A stretch of 64,000 bases of DNA. It comes from Azolla caroliniana (taxonomy: Eukaryota > Polypodiophyta). The stretch spans positions 5,890,001 to 5,954,000 of the forward strand of contig JBHGNT010000018.1 in the NCBI GenBank assembly GCA_043228905.1, read 5' to 3'. The translations under genes were made by a program, and so were the position numbers. Below are positions 10,490 to 21,063 of this stretch, piece by piece. Numbering within the stretch: position 1 is the first letter of the stretch; each line of letters starts with the position of its first letter. The notes under the pieces were generated by a model. The model made no database searches. It saw only the letters and a program-made list of their open reading frames with translations, and was not told where the DNA came from.

Positions 10490-10741
10490 GATGTATTGAT
10501 GACATCAAAACAAGTCCACAATCGATATTGTTACTAAAGAGTGTTAAAAAAGAGAGTGATATTTAAAGTGGTCTCAATTTAGGTCGTTGGGCAACAATGT
10601 CAAGCATATCAATGTCCAATGCATGCACTAGGTCGAACAAAGGACACGCTTACAATTGTTTATGGCCCTATTTTGTACAAGAATAAAGTAATATTTATTT
10701 CATGAAAAGTTTGGTAATGCTAGATTGTTTAAATTCGTTAA

Positions 10742-10821
10742 TCACACGTGTAGGATTTGAACCCCCACGATTTCGCATTGGAGCCTAAATCCAACGCTTT
10801 AGTCTACTCGGCCACATTGTC
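10742..10821 (-). pseudogene. tRNA-Leu(UAG)-like, array copy 27
   Basis: Acceptor 3' strand TCACACG type. T stem is shifted by an extra C, and the variable arm is changed. Confidence 0.62.
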
Positions 10822-11073
10822 AATGCATTGATGATATCAAAACAAGTCCACACTTGATAAACTTGCTAAAGAGTGTTAAAAAAGAGAGTAATATTTTAAC
10901 TAGTGTCAATTTAGGTCGTTGGGCATTAATGTTAAGCACATGAATATGCAATGTAGCCACTAGGTCGAAGAAAGGACATGCTTACAATTTTTTATGGCCC
11001 TCTTTTGTACAAGATTAACACAGTAGTTATTTCATGAAAAGTTTGGTGATGCTAGATTGTTTAAATTCGCTAA

Positions 11074-11153
11074 TCAAAACTGTGGGATTTGAGGCCATGC
11101 CCTTTCGGTTTGGAGCCTCAATCCAATGCATTAGGCCTCTCGGCACAAATGTT
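11074..11153 (-). pseudogene. tRNA-Leu-like with GAG anticodon, array copy 28
   Basis: Loop reads TTGAGGC, giving GAG, which is still a leucine anticodon (CUC). T stem (GAGGCC) and the A box (GTGCCGAGAGG) are damaged. Confidence 0.65.
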
Positions 11154-11405
11154 GATGTGTGGATGATCTCCAAACAAGTCCACACTTGATAAAGTTGCTA
11201 AAGAGTGTTAAAAAAGAGAATGATATTTGAAGTGGTGTTAATTTAGGTCATTGGGCAACAATATTAAGCACATGAATGTGCAATGCAAGCACTAGGTCGA
11301 AGAAAGGACACGCTTTCTATTTTTTATGGCCCTCTTTTGTACAAAAATGACGTAGTAGTTATTTCATGAAAAGATAGGTAATGTTAGATTATTTAAATTC
11401 ACTAA

Positions 11406-11485
11406 TGACAATTGTCAGATTTGAAACCACGCCCTTTTGGATTGCAGCCTAAATCCAATACCTTAGATCACTCGGCCAAATTGTC
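11406..11485 (-). tRNA. tRNA-Leu(UAG), array copy 29, diverged
   Basis: Last copy of block 1. UAG and A box kept, T stem mispaired at two places. The gypsy element B LTR starts 7 bases beyond its 5' end, inside the expected Pol III start region. Confidence 0.6.
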
Positions 11486-11491
11486 AATGTG

Positions 11492-12074
11492 TGTTATACG
11501 CTTGGTTCACACCACGACCAGTATTGAAGAAGAATGCATCAACAAGGACGTAGTATGGCTAAAGGACCTACTAAGAGGGAATGGCAAGAGGAAAGAGGGC
11601 TAAGGGACATCCAAGTGTGAAAGGTCCACACCCTAAATGTAAATGCTATATAAACCACATGGTGGTGGCTTTGCAAGGGTTCTTCCATTTGTAAAGATTT
11701 CCCTATTGATTAAGAGCTAGAGCTTCCTCTCCTCCTTCTTGTAACCTTTAAGCTTAAGAGAGATTAGTGAGGTGTTTAGTGAGAGAACACTAATCTCTCT
11801 TCCGTGTTGTTGCTAGACCTGTTAGCAAAGAGGGTTATTAAACATATTCATTACTCTTATTGTCTACATTCATTACCCCATTGTCTATAAGTGTGAGCTT
11901 GAGAGAGTGAGAGAGATATCATGCTTAATCATCTACTAATCGTTAAGTGAGTGTGAGGCTCAGAGGTGGCCGACAATCATCTCCGCCTGATTCGCCATCA
12001 AAAGGGTATACGTTGGTCCGAACTCCGTGAACGACATCAAGGAGTTAACTCCATTGATACATAGATCCTACACA
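11492..12074 (+). repeat. 5' LTR of gypsy element B
   Basis: Starts TGTTATACGCTTGG immediately after array sequence and ends CCTACACA, six bases before the primer site. A TATA box (TATATAAA, 11647-11654) lies about 155 bases in. The left flank ATGTG (11487-11491) would be the target duplication; its partner is not found. Confidence 0.7.
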
Positions 12075-12080
12075 TCTATT

Positions 12081-12099
12081 TGGCATTGCTGCCGAGGAT
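12081..12099 (+). other. primer binding site, tRNA-Asp-like (degenerate)
   Basis: TGGCATTGCTGCCGAGGAT resembles the complement of a plant tRNA-Asp 3' end (TGGCGCCGTTGCCGGGG), with about four mismatches. It sits just inside the LTR, where minus-strand DNA synthesis is primed. Confidence 0.6.
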
Positions 12100-12311
12100 A
12101 TGACCGACGCTTGAAGTTGACTTCGAGTGATCAAACACTCATAGGCAACCCACTTAACAAGGGAAGAAATCGAAAGGAAACGGCGTTAATTCAAATTTTC
12201 ACTACTTCATATTTTCATTAAGTTAATTTTCTGTTTTTTTTTGTTTTAATTTTCTTCCCATTAATCGCCTGGACGTTAGGAAACTATTCTTCTAGTTAAC
12301 GTTAAGCATTT

Positions 12312-13205
12312 GTGAGATTTAGTCGTTGCAGGGCAAAAGTGATTACCCCGATTCTCGCTGATTACGATCATCCTACGGGACACGAAACAGCCGTTGGCAC
12401 CAAAAAATTCAAATTTCCCGCTCAAAGTTCAACGATCCCACATCTTTCGACGAAAGGTCAAAGTTTGCCAAACCCACAAAGTTCAACAAAAGATCATCTT
12501 TTGACGAATCCACATCCTTCGACGAAAGGTCAAAGTTTGCCAAACCCTCAAAGTTCAACGAACCCACATCTTTCGACGAAAGATCAAAGTTTGCCAAACC
12601 CTCAAAGTTCGACGAACCCACATCCTTTGACGAAAGATCAATGTTTGCCAAACCCACATCCTTCAACGAAAGATCAAAATTCGACGAAGCCACATCCTTT
12701 GACGAAAGGTCAAAGTTGGCCAAACCCACATCCTTCAATGAAAGATCAAAGTTCGACGAAAGCTCATCTTTTGACGAACCCACATCCTTCGACGAAAGAT
12801 CAAAGTTTGTCAAACCCACATCTTTCAACGAAAGATCATCCTTCGTCGAAAGATCAGTGTGCGATAAGGGGAGCATCTTTCGACGAAAGGTCAAAGTTTG
12901 CCAAACCCACAAAGTTCGACGAACCCGCAAAGCTTGACAAGAGAACATGGCCGGATCCTCATGGACAAAGATGTTCAAAATCCGACCCACACGCCACGAG
13001 GAGTCCACACAAACCAACCAAACACACAGTGTTGACCCATTTAACCCGACTCAATACCACGGAGGGTGGTTAACCCCGGGGACACTACCAAACATGAACC
13101 TCCCATCGAGCCCAACAACTAAAGCACCTCTCAACACACCCCCAATACAGGAGAGCCCAATGGCAGACCCGCTCAACGTAGAGCGACACATACGGGATGT
13201 CGTGC
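12312..13205 (+). pseudogene. gag, 5' part, of gypsy element B
   Basis: Leader and gag-like region up to the chromovirus insertion. The last part, in the frame that contains MADPLNVERHIRDVVH (13159-13206), looks like coding sequence cut by the insertion. Coding resumes at 18779 with ARTWLASAQP. Most of the upstream part is a 36-bp minisatellite, so the true gag start is not clear. I do not recognise specific capsid motifs. Confidence 0.45.
12411..12930 (+). repeat. 36-bp minisatellite inside gag of element B
   Basis: About 14 imperfect units built on CACATCCTTCGACGAAAG and ATCAAAGTTTGCCAAACC. The unit length is a multiple of three and lacks stops, so two plus-strand frames and one minus-strand frame stay open. 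One frame reads KFAKPTSFNERS repeats, another STNPHLSTKDQSLPNPQ, and the minus strand LSSKDVGSSNFD. Confidence 0.85.
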
Positions 13206-13467
13206 ACACTATTGTAATACGTAGGATATTTTTTTCATTTAAGTTTTATTATAGGAAATTAATGTATAGTCTAGATTTCTCTAGAACATTCTAGAAGCTT
13301 CAAGATTTCTCCTGAGAACACTATAAAAGAAGGCACTAGGCATTATGTTGAACCAAATTGGTTCAACGCCAGTCTTAAGCCTCTTAGCCATTTTGTACTT
13401 ATCCTTCACATAATATATTAGTTGTTATCATTATCTCTCTCTCTCTCTTCCTCGCTATCTCTCTCTT

Positions 13468-13508
<41 letters not shown>

Positions 13509-13592
13509 TTACGCAGTCCCATCCTCTTTGTACTAATAGTACTTCTCTTCTTTAGTACTAATTCCCTCTCTGCTTTAGTACTATTCCTGACA
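13206..13592 (+). repeat. 5' LTR of chromovirus 1 (5'-truncated)
   Basis: Matches 18376-18778 from CTATTGTAATACG to CCTGACA. TATA box TATAAAAG at 13322-13329. The (CT)n tract at 13434-13502 is shorter than in the other LTR, as expected from microsatellite slippage after insertion. Confidence 0.85.
13434..13502 (+). repeat. (CT)n microsatellite in LTR
   Basis: Nearly pure CT run interrupted by a TTCCTCGCTAT segment. Homologous to the longer run at 18600-18689. Confidence 0.9.
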
Positions 13593-13661
13593 GTTTGAAC
13601 CAATTTTCTCCTCCAGCCTACTTTTCGTTCTCCCTCATCCTCCTACCCTTTTCCCTATACT

Positions 13662-14645
13662 ATGGCTACTGTTAGCGCCCAAGAATATAAATCCGTTTTC
13701 TCCGAGCTACAGTGCCTAAAAGAAAATTTTGTTGCCTTGGAACAAGAAAACCAACGGCTGATAGGGGATCTGCAACAAATCGCTCTAGAAAAACAACAAA
13801 CGCAACAACAACATGGGGAGTTAGCGTTATGGGTACAATAACTCGAAGTAGCATTGCAACAACAAGGATCAAGTCCCCAAGGATTTCATAAAGAGCCAAA
13901 GATTGGACTTCCTGTGAAATTTGATGGAACGCGATCGCAATTCAGGGGATTCCTTAATCAAGTACAATTAGTTATCTAAATGCATCCTTCCCAATACCCC
14001 ACTGATGCATCCCGAGTTGGCCTAATAGGCATGTTGCTTAGCGGCTCAGCCTTAGCATGGTTCGCTCCGCGCCTAGAAAAACAATTGCCCTTGCTTAATA
14101 ACTTTGAAGATTTTATTAGTGAGTTTAAAGCCTGCTTTGAAGACACCGACAGCATCAGGACGGCGATCAACAAGATCCGACGATTGCGTCAAGGCGATCG
14201 TCCAGCCTCTGCCTACACGGCGGATTTCCGTCTACTCGCCTCCAATATTCCCCGGGATGATCAGGCACTAATGGAGCAATTTCGCTACGGCCTGCGAAAC
14301 GATGTAAAAGATTTACTTTTAACCTTCCCCGAAGAACCAAAATCTCTTATAGAGGCAATCAGTCGAGCGGTCCGATGTGACAACCGCCTTTTCGAACGGC
14401 GTTCCGAACGTCAATTACAAATACCATGCTCTAGGCTGGAGCCCACATACGCCTCAGTCGCAGCTAAAGCGTTCGCACGCGACGTACCCCAAGCAAATAC
14501 TCCAACACCGATGGAGATTGACACCATGCGTCGGCGTGGCCCGTTATCGGAAGAAGAAAAGCAACGATGCCATGCAAATCGATAATGTCTATATTGCGGT
14601 GAACCAGGGCATATCGCAATCAATTGTCCCCATAGGCCAAGAAGA
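13662..14645 (+). pseudogene. gag of chromovirus 1
   Basis: Frame opens at ATG 13662 (MATVSAQEYKSVFSELQ) with a short glutamine-rich coiled region. It continues through a capsid-type segment (KFDGTRSQFRGFLNQV, then ALAWFAPRLEK) to a CCHC zinc knuckle CLYCGEPGHIAINC at 14586-14627. Gag packages element RNA in the particle. One frame is kept throughout but carries TAA stops at 13839-13841, 13977-13979 and 14583-14585. The first two are consistent with C-to-T changes. Pol follows in another frame. Confidence 0.85.
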
Positions 14646-14698
14646 CAGGTAAATCAAATCGTAGCTTATACGAAACTCGAGTCAATTTTTCCCTTCGG

Positions 14699-14758
14699 AG
14701 TGTCTGATAGTATTAATAGTACTAATAGAGTGTCTGATAGTATTAATAGTACTAATAG
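14699..14758 (+). repeat. perfect 30-bp tandem duplication between gag and protease
   Basis: Unit AGTGTCTGATAGTATTAATA plus ten more bases, present exactly twice. It adds ten residues in frame (SDSINSTN motif). An in-frame, identical repeat suggests replication slippage. Confidence 0.9.
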
Positions 14759-14815
14759 CCCAAGTATCTCAAACAAATTTGAAATCCTTAGTCAATTAGA
14801 TGAAGAGTTAAACGA

Positions 14816-17800
14816 TTGAGTCCAGCCAAAATAGGAGCCGTTTGGTTAGACAACCCTAGATCTGTACAGCCCATTAGTGGTTCCATTCCCTTCAAGAAAG
14901 TTAGCAATGTGTTTCTAGCCCAAGTAATGGTTAGTACTAAAAGTACTCCCCCAGTACAAGTCCTAGCACTTTTAGATTCTGGAGCCAATTCCTATTTCAT
15001 GGATTGAAATTTTGCCCAAGCTTCTCAAATATCCTTAAGAAAACTTCCTTGCCCCGCATTTGTAGTAGTCATTGATGGTCGTCCCATTGCTTCCGGGAAA
15101 ATTGTAGAGGAGTCTGAACCCATTCAAGTTGTCCTAGGTAGTTTTGTGTGTGTAGTATCATTTAATATAATTAGTAGTCCAGAGCATCCCATTGTCCTGG
15201 GATTACCTTGGTTTGAACTACATAATCCAGACATAGATTGGAGAACAAGAGAAGTCTGATATCGACAACCCCAAGAATCTACTCATCGAGTTTCGACCAT
15301 TTCATTACGTCAACTACGCGAAGAAGGACACAAGGAGGCAATGTTCCTATTTGCAATATCAGCACATCCCTCTAGCAATATTAAGGAGGAATCCTTAGTG
15401 CAACTTCTGGCGAAATATCATCCTTATGCCGACATATTTGACAAGGTAAAAGCCGGTACTCTTCCTCGTCCCTACGATTGTCGCTACGATTTACAACCAG
15501 GAGCAGAGCCACCATAGGGACCAATCTACAACTTATCACCCACTGAGTTAGAAGTCCTTCGAGCCTACATAGAGGAGAACTTCGCAAGCGAGTTTATTCA
15601 TCATTCAAAATCTCCGGCCGGAGCACCCATCTTCTTTGTCAAGAAGAAAGATGGCTCACTTCGTCTTGTCGTTGATTACCGCGGCTTAAATAAGGTCACC
15701 ATCCGGAATAGGTATACACTTCCTCTTATATCAAGTCTTTTAGATTGAGTTAATGGTGCCAAGTTTTTTACAAAAATCGATCTACGAGGAGCGTATAACC
15801 TCGTGCGGATCCGACCGGGAGATGAATGGAAAACCACCTTTCGCATGCGGTATGGGCATTTCGAATATATTGTTATGCCATTCGGTCTAACCAATGCACC
15901 TGCAGTCTTCCAACACATGGCAAATGATATATTCAGAGACCTCTTGGATATCTATTTGATAATCTATCTGGATGATCTATTGATTTATTCGAAGACCCAG
16001 GAAGAGCACGATTCTCATGTACTATTAGTACTAAACCGACTCCGCGAGAATGGTCTTTATGCCAAGCTAGAAAAATGTAGCTTCGACTGCAAGCAAGTAG
16101 AATTTCTAGGCTACGTTATCTCCTCAAAAGGCATCTCCATGGATCCAGCTAAAGTCCAAACTGTGCTTGAGTGGCAAATTCCATGGTCAGTACGAGATGT
16201 ACAATGTTTTCTAGGTTTTGCTAACTTCTACCGCAAGTTTATACAAGATTACTCAAAGATTATTTTGCCTCTCACACAACTTACGAAGAAGGGACAAGCA
16301 TTTCTTTGGTCCAATGAAGCGGACATGACTTTTCGGCATCTTAAGAAAGCCTTTACATCAGCACCTATTCTAGCCCATGTGGATACAAGCAAACCATTCA
16401 TCATGGAGGCCAACGCATCAGATTTCGCCCTCGGTAGCATCCTTTCTCAACAAGGAGATAAAGAAGAGTTAGATCATGTGGCTTTCCATTCGCGCAAATT
16501 CAAAGCTGCGGAAATCAACTACAAAATACATGACAAGGAGTTATTAGCCATCGTGGATTCATTTGTGCAATGGCGGCATTTTTTGGAGGGCTCTCCACAT
16601 CAGGTCATCGTCTTTAGTGATCACAAGAATCTTTCTTATTTCCAGAATGCTTGTGTGCTAAATCGACGGCAAGCTAGGTGGGCTCAATTCCTCACATGTT
16701 TTGATTTCAAAATCGCATATCGACCGGGGAAGCAGCAAGGAAAGGCAGATGCACTATCACGACGTTCATATCTTGCACCTCGTCCTCGTCCTCGATAATC
16801 AAAAGCAAGTAATCTTGGGACCAACACGATTGCACACAAAACGGATTTTTCACACCCCAATGGATTCCCAGATTATCGACACCATACGTGCGAATTTGAA
16901 GACGGACAATTTTGCTCAAGACATTCTGGCGCACATTGATACCTCTCGGGCATCTTGTTCCCAGTCTCAGCAACCAGGTATGGACTACCAACAATTCGAA
17001 TGTCATGATGGTTTGTTATTCTTTAAAAAGCTTGTATATGTCCCTGATTGCTCCTATCGCCTTCAAATCGTCCAAAGTTGTCACGACACCCATATGACGG
17101 GACATTTCGGCAGCACTAAGACGTTGGATCTAGTTCAACGATCCTTTTGGTGGCCCCATATACGACATTTTGTCAATGACTACATTCGGACCTGTGATGC
17201 TTGCTGCCGAGCAAAGATGCCATGACACCATCCATATGGTTTGTTGGAACCCTTACCGATTCCAAGTAAGCCGTGGCAGTCTATTTGTCTTGATTTTATC
17301 ACAGATTTGCCGGTCTCGAAGGGGTTCGATGCTATCTTAACCGTCATCGATCGATATACGAAGATGACACATTTTGTGCCGTGTACTAAGGCCATCACTA
17401 GCGAGGAAACCACCTCCCTTGTCATGCGTGAGGTATTTCGGCATCATAGCCTCCCAGACAGTATCATCAGTGACCAAAGACCGCAATTTGTCTCCAAATT
17501 TTGGCAACATCTCTTCAAGATGCTCAAGGTGTCTTGCAACCTCTCCTCCGGCTACCATCCTCAGATCGATGGGCAGGCGGAACGAACAAACCAAACGATG
17601 GAGCAATATCTCCGGTGTTTCCTGATTGGGCCGAGATTCTCCAGTTTGCATAGTTTGCGTATAATAATGTTGTTCACTCCTCGACTCGAGTCTCCCCATT
17701 CTACGCTTATACCGGTTCTCATCCTCGTTGGTCGGTGATCGACACCCCGGAGCTACCTACCAATCCTCGTGCCGGAGATCATTTGGAGAGACTACGCATG

Positions 17801-18300
17801 ATCCAGATGGATCTCTCTACTCATCTTCGTCATGCTCAACAGACACCGAAGACTTACGTGGATCGTCATCGGCTTCCCTCCTCTTTTGCCATCAGAGATC
17901 GAGTATGGCTTTTACGTCGTCACATCAAGACTACTCGACCGTGCGACAAGTTGGATTATCGCCGACTCGGTCCTTTCCGTATTACCGGTAAGGTTAATGA
18001 TGTCACGTTCCGCCTTGATCTTCCTCTGCATCTTCGGATACATCCAGTCTTCCATAGTTCTCTTCTTGAACCTTATAAAGCAAACACTCTCCTCGATCGT
18101 GTTACACCACCGCCGCCCCCGCTTGAGTTCGACGCCGGTCCGAAGTATGAAGTTGTTGCCATCCTCGACTCCAAATTTGTTCGAGTGAACGTACTTGGGA
18201 ACCCATCGAGCATGTCGCCAATGCTCAAGATCTTCTTGCTGAGTTCCATCGAAAGTATCCGGACAAACCCAGTCCACAATCAACGCCAACTTAAGGGGGA
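14816..18300 (+). pseudogene. pol of chromovirus 1 (protease, RT, RNase H, integrase, chromodomain)
   Basis: Protease motif LLDSGANSYFMD at about 14968-15004. RT core with [20 protein letters not shown] and active site IIYLDDLLIYS (about 15958-15990). RNase H with FIMEANASDFALGS (about 16399). Integrase HHCC zinc finger (HDTHMTGHFG ... CDACC, 17086-17205) and catalytic core (LDFITDLP; IISDQRPQFV; GQAERTNQT). C-terminal chromodomain near 18145-18260. Stops at 15005, 15258, 15515, 15746, 16796 and 17223. Frame changes near 16790 and 17640-17735, and a shift breaks the chromodomain near 18185. Chromodomains steer integration to marked chromatin; this one is broken. Confidence 0.88.
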
Positions 18301-18311
18301 GATAGTATCAT

Positions 18312-18377
18312 GATATGGCAAGACTCGAACCTATGACCTTATGTTATATGGTTCGAACTCTTGACCATTATACCATC
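18312..18377 (-). repeat. tRNA-like segment in the 3' LTR
   Basis: On the minus strand, A-box-like TGGTATAATGGTCAAG and B-box-like GGTTCGAGTC are about 45 bases apart, as in tRNA genes. The acceptor stem does not pair well, so it is not a normal tRNA. It is absent from the partner LTR. Confidence 0.35.
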
Positions 18378-18599
18378 TATTGTAATACGTAGGATATTAT
18401 TTTCATTTAAGTTTTATTATAGGAAATTAATGTATATTCTAGATTTCTCTAGAACATTTTAGAAGCTTCAGGATTACTCCTGAGAACACTATAAAAGAAG
18501 GCACTAGGCATTATGTTGAACCAAATTGGTTCAACGCCAGTCTTAAGCCTCTTAGCCATTTTGTACTTATCCTTCACATAATATATTAGTTGTTATCAT

Positions 18600-18633
18600 T
18601 ATCTCTCTCTCTCTTCCTCGCTATCTCTCTCTT

Positions 18634-18689
<56 letters not shown>
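18600..18689 (+). repeat. (CT)n microsatellite in LTR
   Basis: Expanded version of the tract at 13434. Terminates in TCTCTCTCG. Confidence 0.9.
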
Positions 18690-18690
<1 letters not shown>

Positions 18691-18778
18691 AATCTTACGC
18701 AATCCCATCCTCTTAGTACTAATAGTACTTCTCTTCTTTAGTACTAATTCCCTCTCTGCTTTAGTACTATTCCTGACA

Positions 18779-19032
18779 AGGCCCGCACATGGCTAGCGAG
18801 TGCCCAACCAAACATGAATACTACAACCGAATGGCACAACGACCTCGACACCCGCCCCACTCGAAACACCCCCACACCACTGGTGCAAAGTCTCACCCAA
18901 CAATCACAGGACCTTATCGAGTGGTTCCAAAGAGAAGCATCATGCCCGGGGTGTGGTAAAGAACACTTAGTACCCGATTGCCCAGAAAAAAAGAAATGGA
19001 TTGGCACAAATCTGTTATCTATTGTACCATGA
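18779..19032 (+). pseudogene. gag, 3' part, of gypsy element B
   Basis: Resumes the gag interrupted at 13205 (ARTWLASAQP...) and carries a zinc knuckle of CX2CX3HX4C spacing, CPGCGKEHLVPDC, at about 18943-18981. That is one residue shorter than the usual CX2CX4HX4C. Ends at the TGA at 19030-19032. Confidence 0.65.
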
Positions 19033-19193
19033 ACGGTTGGTGCCAACGTCATCACACGAGCTCAAAGAGTAGCTCATAACTTAAAGTATCACGACCAAGG
19101 CCTCCCCATGATTACGCATAAGAGACAAAAATCGAAAAAATTGCTTCCGCGCTGACGTCAAAGCAAAACCAAGAACCGGAGGGAGACATAGAC

Positions 19194-20327
19194 ATGGTAC
19201 CCGTCAACCCTAACCAAGAGCTATCGACACACCTAGCAGCATACCCAAACCCAGTGATTGAAAAACAAAAGGTTGAAGAGTACATCAAAATCATACAACA
19301 CAAACAGTTTGAAGGATCTCTTAGTCTCCCGAGCCTAAACTTCGACCAACTTGAAAAATGGGTACATCCTCCACCCCAACACACGGATACACCCCCCCTC
19401 GTCGTAACATTAACCGACACCCCCATCTCCCAATCTACCCCAATCAAAGAGGTCAACATAGCCCTGCTCCAGCAAATATTAAATTTAAAATTACGACTCA
19501 CATTACGCGAAGTACAGAGCTACACCAGCACCTTCATGACTGACAACCCCCAACTACGACCTATACTCGCCAAGGAAATAGAGTTCACACTTGAAGAGTT
19601 GCTCAAACTCGACATCCAACCATGGCACGATGTCCTTCACCGTTCTAATGGAGGCCTATCAGCAGGTTATGGAGAAAAGATACACACCCACATCCCTCAT
19701 ATGACCAGAGTCCCCAAACAACTCGAAGGAACACCGATAGATATATGTGAAGCTCACTTCGAGAGTGACGATACTAGTTTTACTCTCCATGTCTACGTCA
19801 ACGGCACGGCGTCTGACGCGATCATTAACACCGGAGCAGGGGTAAGTATAGTCAGCTACGAATGTTGGTGTAAGTGGGGAGGCCCAAAAATGCTTCCTTT
19901 AGACGTCAAACTCCGAATAGCAGATGGGTCCATCCAATGGCCAGAAGGCATGATCCCTACACACCACTTCACTATTCAGGGGGTCGAGTTCAATCTCACC
20001 TTCGTCGTCACAAGATCATCCAATCATGTGGCTTACGAGTCTTTACTAGGGAGACCATTCCTACATGTAAGCCGCCTTGTGATGGATTTTGGGAACGATA
20101 CAATCTATATGCATAAAAACAACAAAACCTTTCGCATCAAAGCATACACACAAAAAGTGCACGAACAAGAAGGTAGCCCTCTCATGGACGACTGGTCAGA
20201 AACCACCGAGTTCGAGACCAACCTCCTAGCATGTCACCCCACAAAGACAATTCAAATCTTGGCTAGGGGTCAACCGTTCCCCCAAAATCCCACTAATCCT
20301 AGGGCAGAGAATGTGCAAGAAGACTGA
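19194..20327 (+). pseudogene. protease region of pol, gypsy element B (active-site Asp lost)
   Basis: An open 377-codon stretch. The first half has no motif I recognise. Residues about 195-315 form a retroviral-type aspartic protease domain, with the strand AIINTGAGVS where D-T/S-G-A is expected and the later ESLLGRPFL motif. The catalytic Asp is Asn (AAC), a G-to-A change, so even this uninterrupted piece could not process Gag-Pol. RT sequence follows after the insert at 20607-21165. Confidence 0.8.
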
Positions 20328-20606
20328 TTTGTAGCATCCGATGCGTCAAAAATGAATTGGGTGCACGCTCTCACCACGACCGATGGAATGTACCCCATTG
20401 GTACAAAGTGTCGCGATAAGGATGGAGACACGATCTCATGTTTTAATGTCACCACTCTCGTACCCCAGCGAAAACAAGTAGACGTTGTCGCGTGGCGCGT
20501 GACACATGTGCCAAACGTCGGGATGTGCACGTCACAAGCACGGACAAGCACCGAGCCTCTATCCGCTAGTGGTTATGGATTATGGGCGGCTGAAGTGACA
20601 CACTAA
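20328..20606 (+). other. open stretch downstream of the protease (element B)
   Basis: 84 codons from 20352 follow the protease stop in the same element. No recognised domain. It may be a linker between protease and RT, cut by the following insert. Confidence 0.35.
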
Positions 20607-20833
20607 TGTGGTTAGAGTGAGAGAGAGAGAAACAGAAATTGAGGAAGTTTTTAAGATAGATAGGTAGATATATACACATCACCAATAAGATAACTAAGTA
20701 TTCTTATTATTAATTTTCGATTTGATACATAGATTGATTCATAGATTGTTTGATTCATCCATTGATTGATCCCCCCCCATTACACAAGCCTTTCGAGGGT
20801 TTTTATAGGCTTATCTATCCTTCTAACATGCAC

Positions 20834-20919
20834 AAAACCATGGGCTTGAACCCATGGTTTTCGGGCACACGGTTTTCCTTGTGGCATGCACAAAACCATG
20901 GGCTAAAACCATGGTTTTG
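20834..20919. repeat. two adjacent perfect hairpins
   Basis: Arms AAAACCATGGG/CCCATGGTTTT (20834-20861, 6-nt loop) and CAAAACCATGG/CCATGGTTTTG (20891-20919, 7-nt loop). Both sit in a tandemly duplicated segment of about 57 bases beginning CATGCACAAAACCATGGGC. Confidence 0.85.
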
Positions 20920-20989
20920 TGTACACGGTTTTGTATGTTTGTTTCCTATGGAATACTAAATATGAGAAGGAAATATACAAAATCTAAAG

Positions 20990-21063
20990 CACTTAGTAGT
21001 AGCTTTAGTGGTAAGATAATTGCTTCCTATCTTAGAAGTGCAAGGTTCAAATCTTGCTTGCAC
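20990..21063 (+). repeat. tRNA-like / SINE-like element, copy 1
   Basis: Contains an A-box-like TAGCTTTAGTGGTAAG, then GTGCAAGGTTCAAATCTTGC with a B-box core. Clearly related to 40268-40350 on the other strand (shared AGGTGCAAGGTTCAA-type core). Confidence 0.45.

Larger units (their letters stand above)
2788..11491 (-). repeat. tRNA-Leu(UAG) tandem array, block 1 (29 copies)
   Basis: Head-to-tail monomers, mostly 332-336 bp with shorter ones of 264-290 bp. Each has a tRNA-Leu-like unit on the minus strand and an AT-rich spacer containing conserved blocks such as GTTGGGCAACAATGTTAAG and ATGGCCCTCTTTTGTAC (plus strand). The array consensus tRNA is 80 nt: 7-bp acceptor stem with one G-T pair, discriminator A, A box TGGCCGAGTGG, anticodon loop TTTAGGC (UAG), a class II variable arm, and T arm GTGGG-TTCAAAT-CCCAC containing the B box. 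Copies here differ from the consensus at several to many positions, so this block looks oldest. It ends where gypsy element B inserted. Confidence 0.95.
13206..18778 (+). mobile_element. Ty3/gypsy chromovirus 1, nested in element B
   Basis: Two related LTRs flank gag and pol with a chromodomain at the C-terminus. It splits the gag of element B. No matching target duplication is visible, and the 5' LTR lacks about 70 bases that are present in the 3' LTR, so the 5' edge was damaged or re-formed. In-frame stops and at least two frameshifts make it inactive. Confidence 0.88.
18307..18778 (+). repeat. 3' LTR of chromovirus 1
   Basis: Follows a purine tract AAGGGGGAGATAG (18294-18306). The first 70 bases have no counterpart in the 5' LTR; the rest matches. 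TATA box TATAAAAG at 18490-18497. Ends CCTGACA, after which gag of element B resumes. Confidence 0.8.

Noticed and set aside
2788-11491. Possible CRISPR-like or other regularly spaced repeat array
   Set aside because: Unit is 80 nt with tRNA structure and spacers are homologous to one another, not unique. Flanking DNA is eukaryotic.
12409-13017. 202-codon minus-strand frame with LSSKDVGSSNFD repeats
   Set aside because: Open by chance because the 36-bp minisatellite lacks stops in several frames. Element B is on the plus strand.
20990-21063. A functional tRNA gene
   Set aside because: No pairing acceptor stem and a T arm with an 8-base loop; treated as a tRNA-derived repeat.
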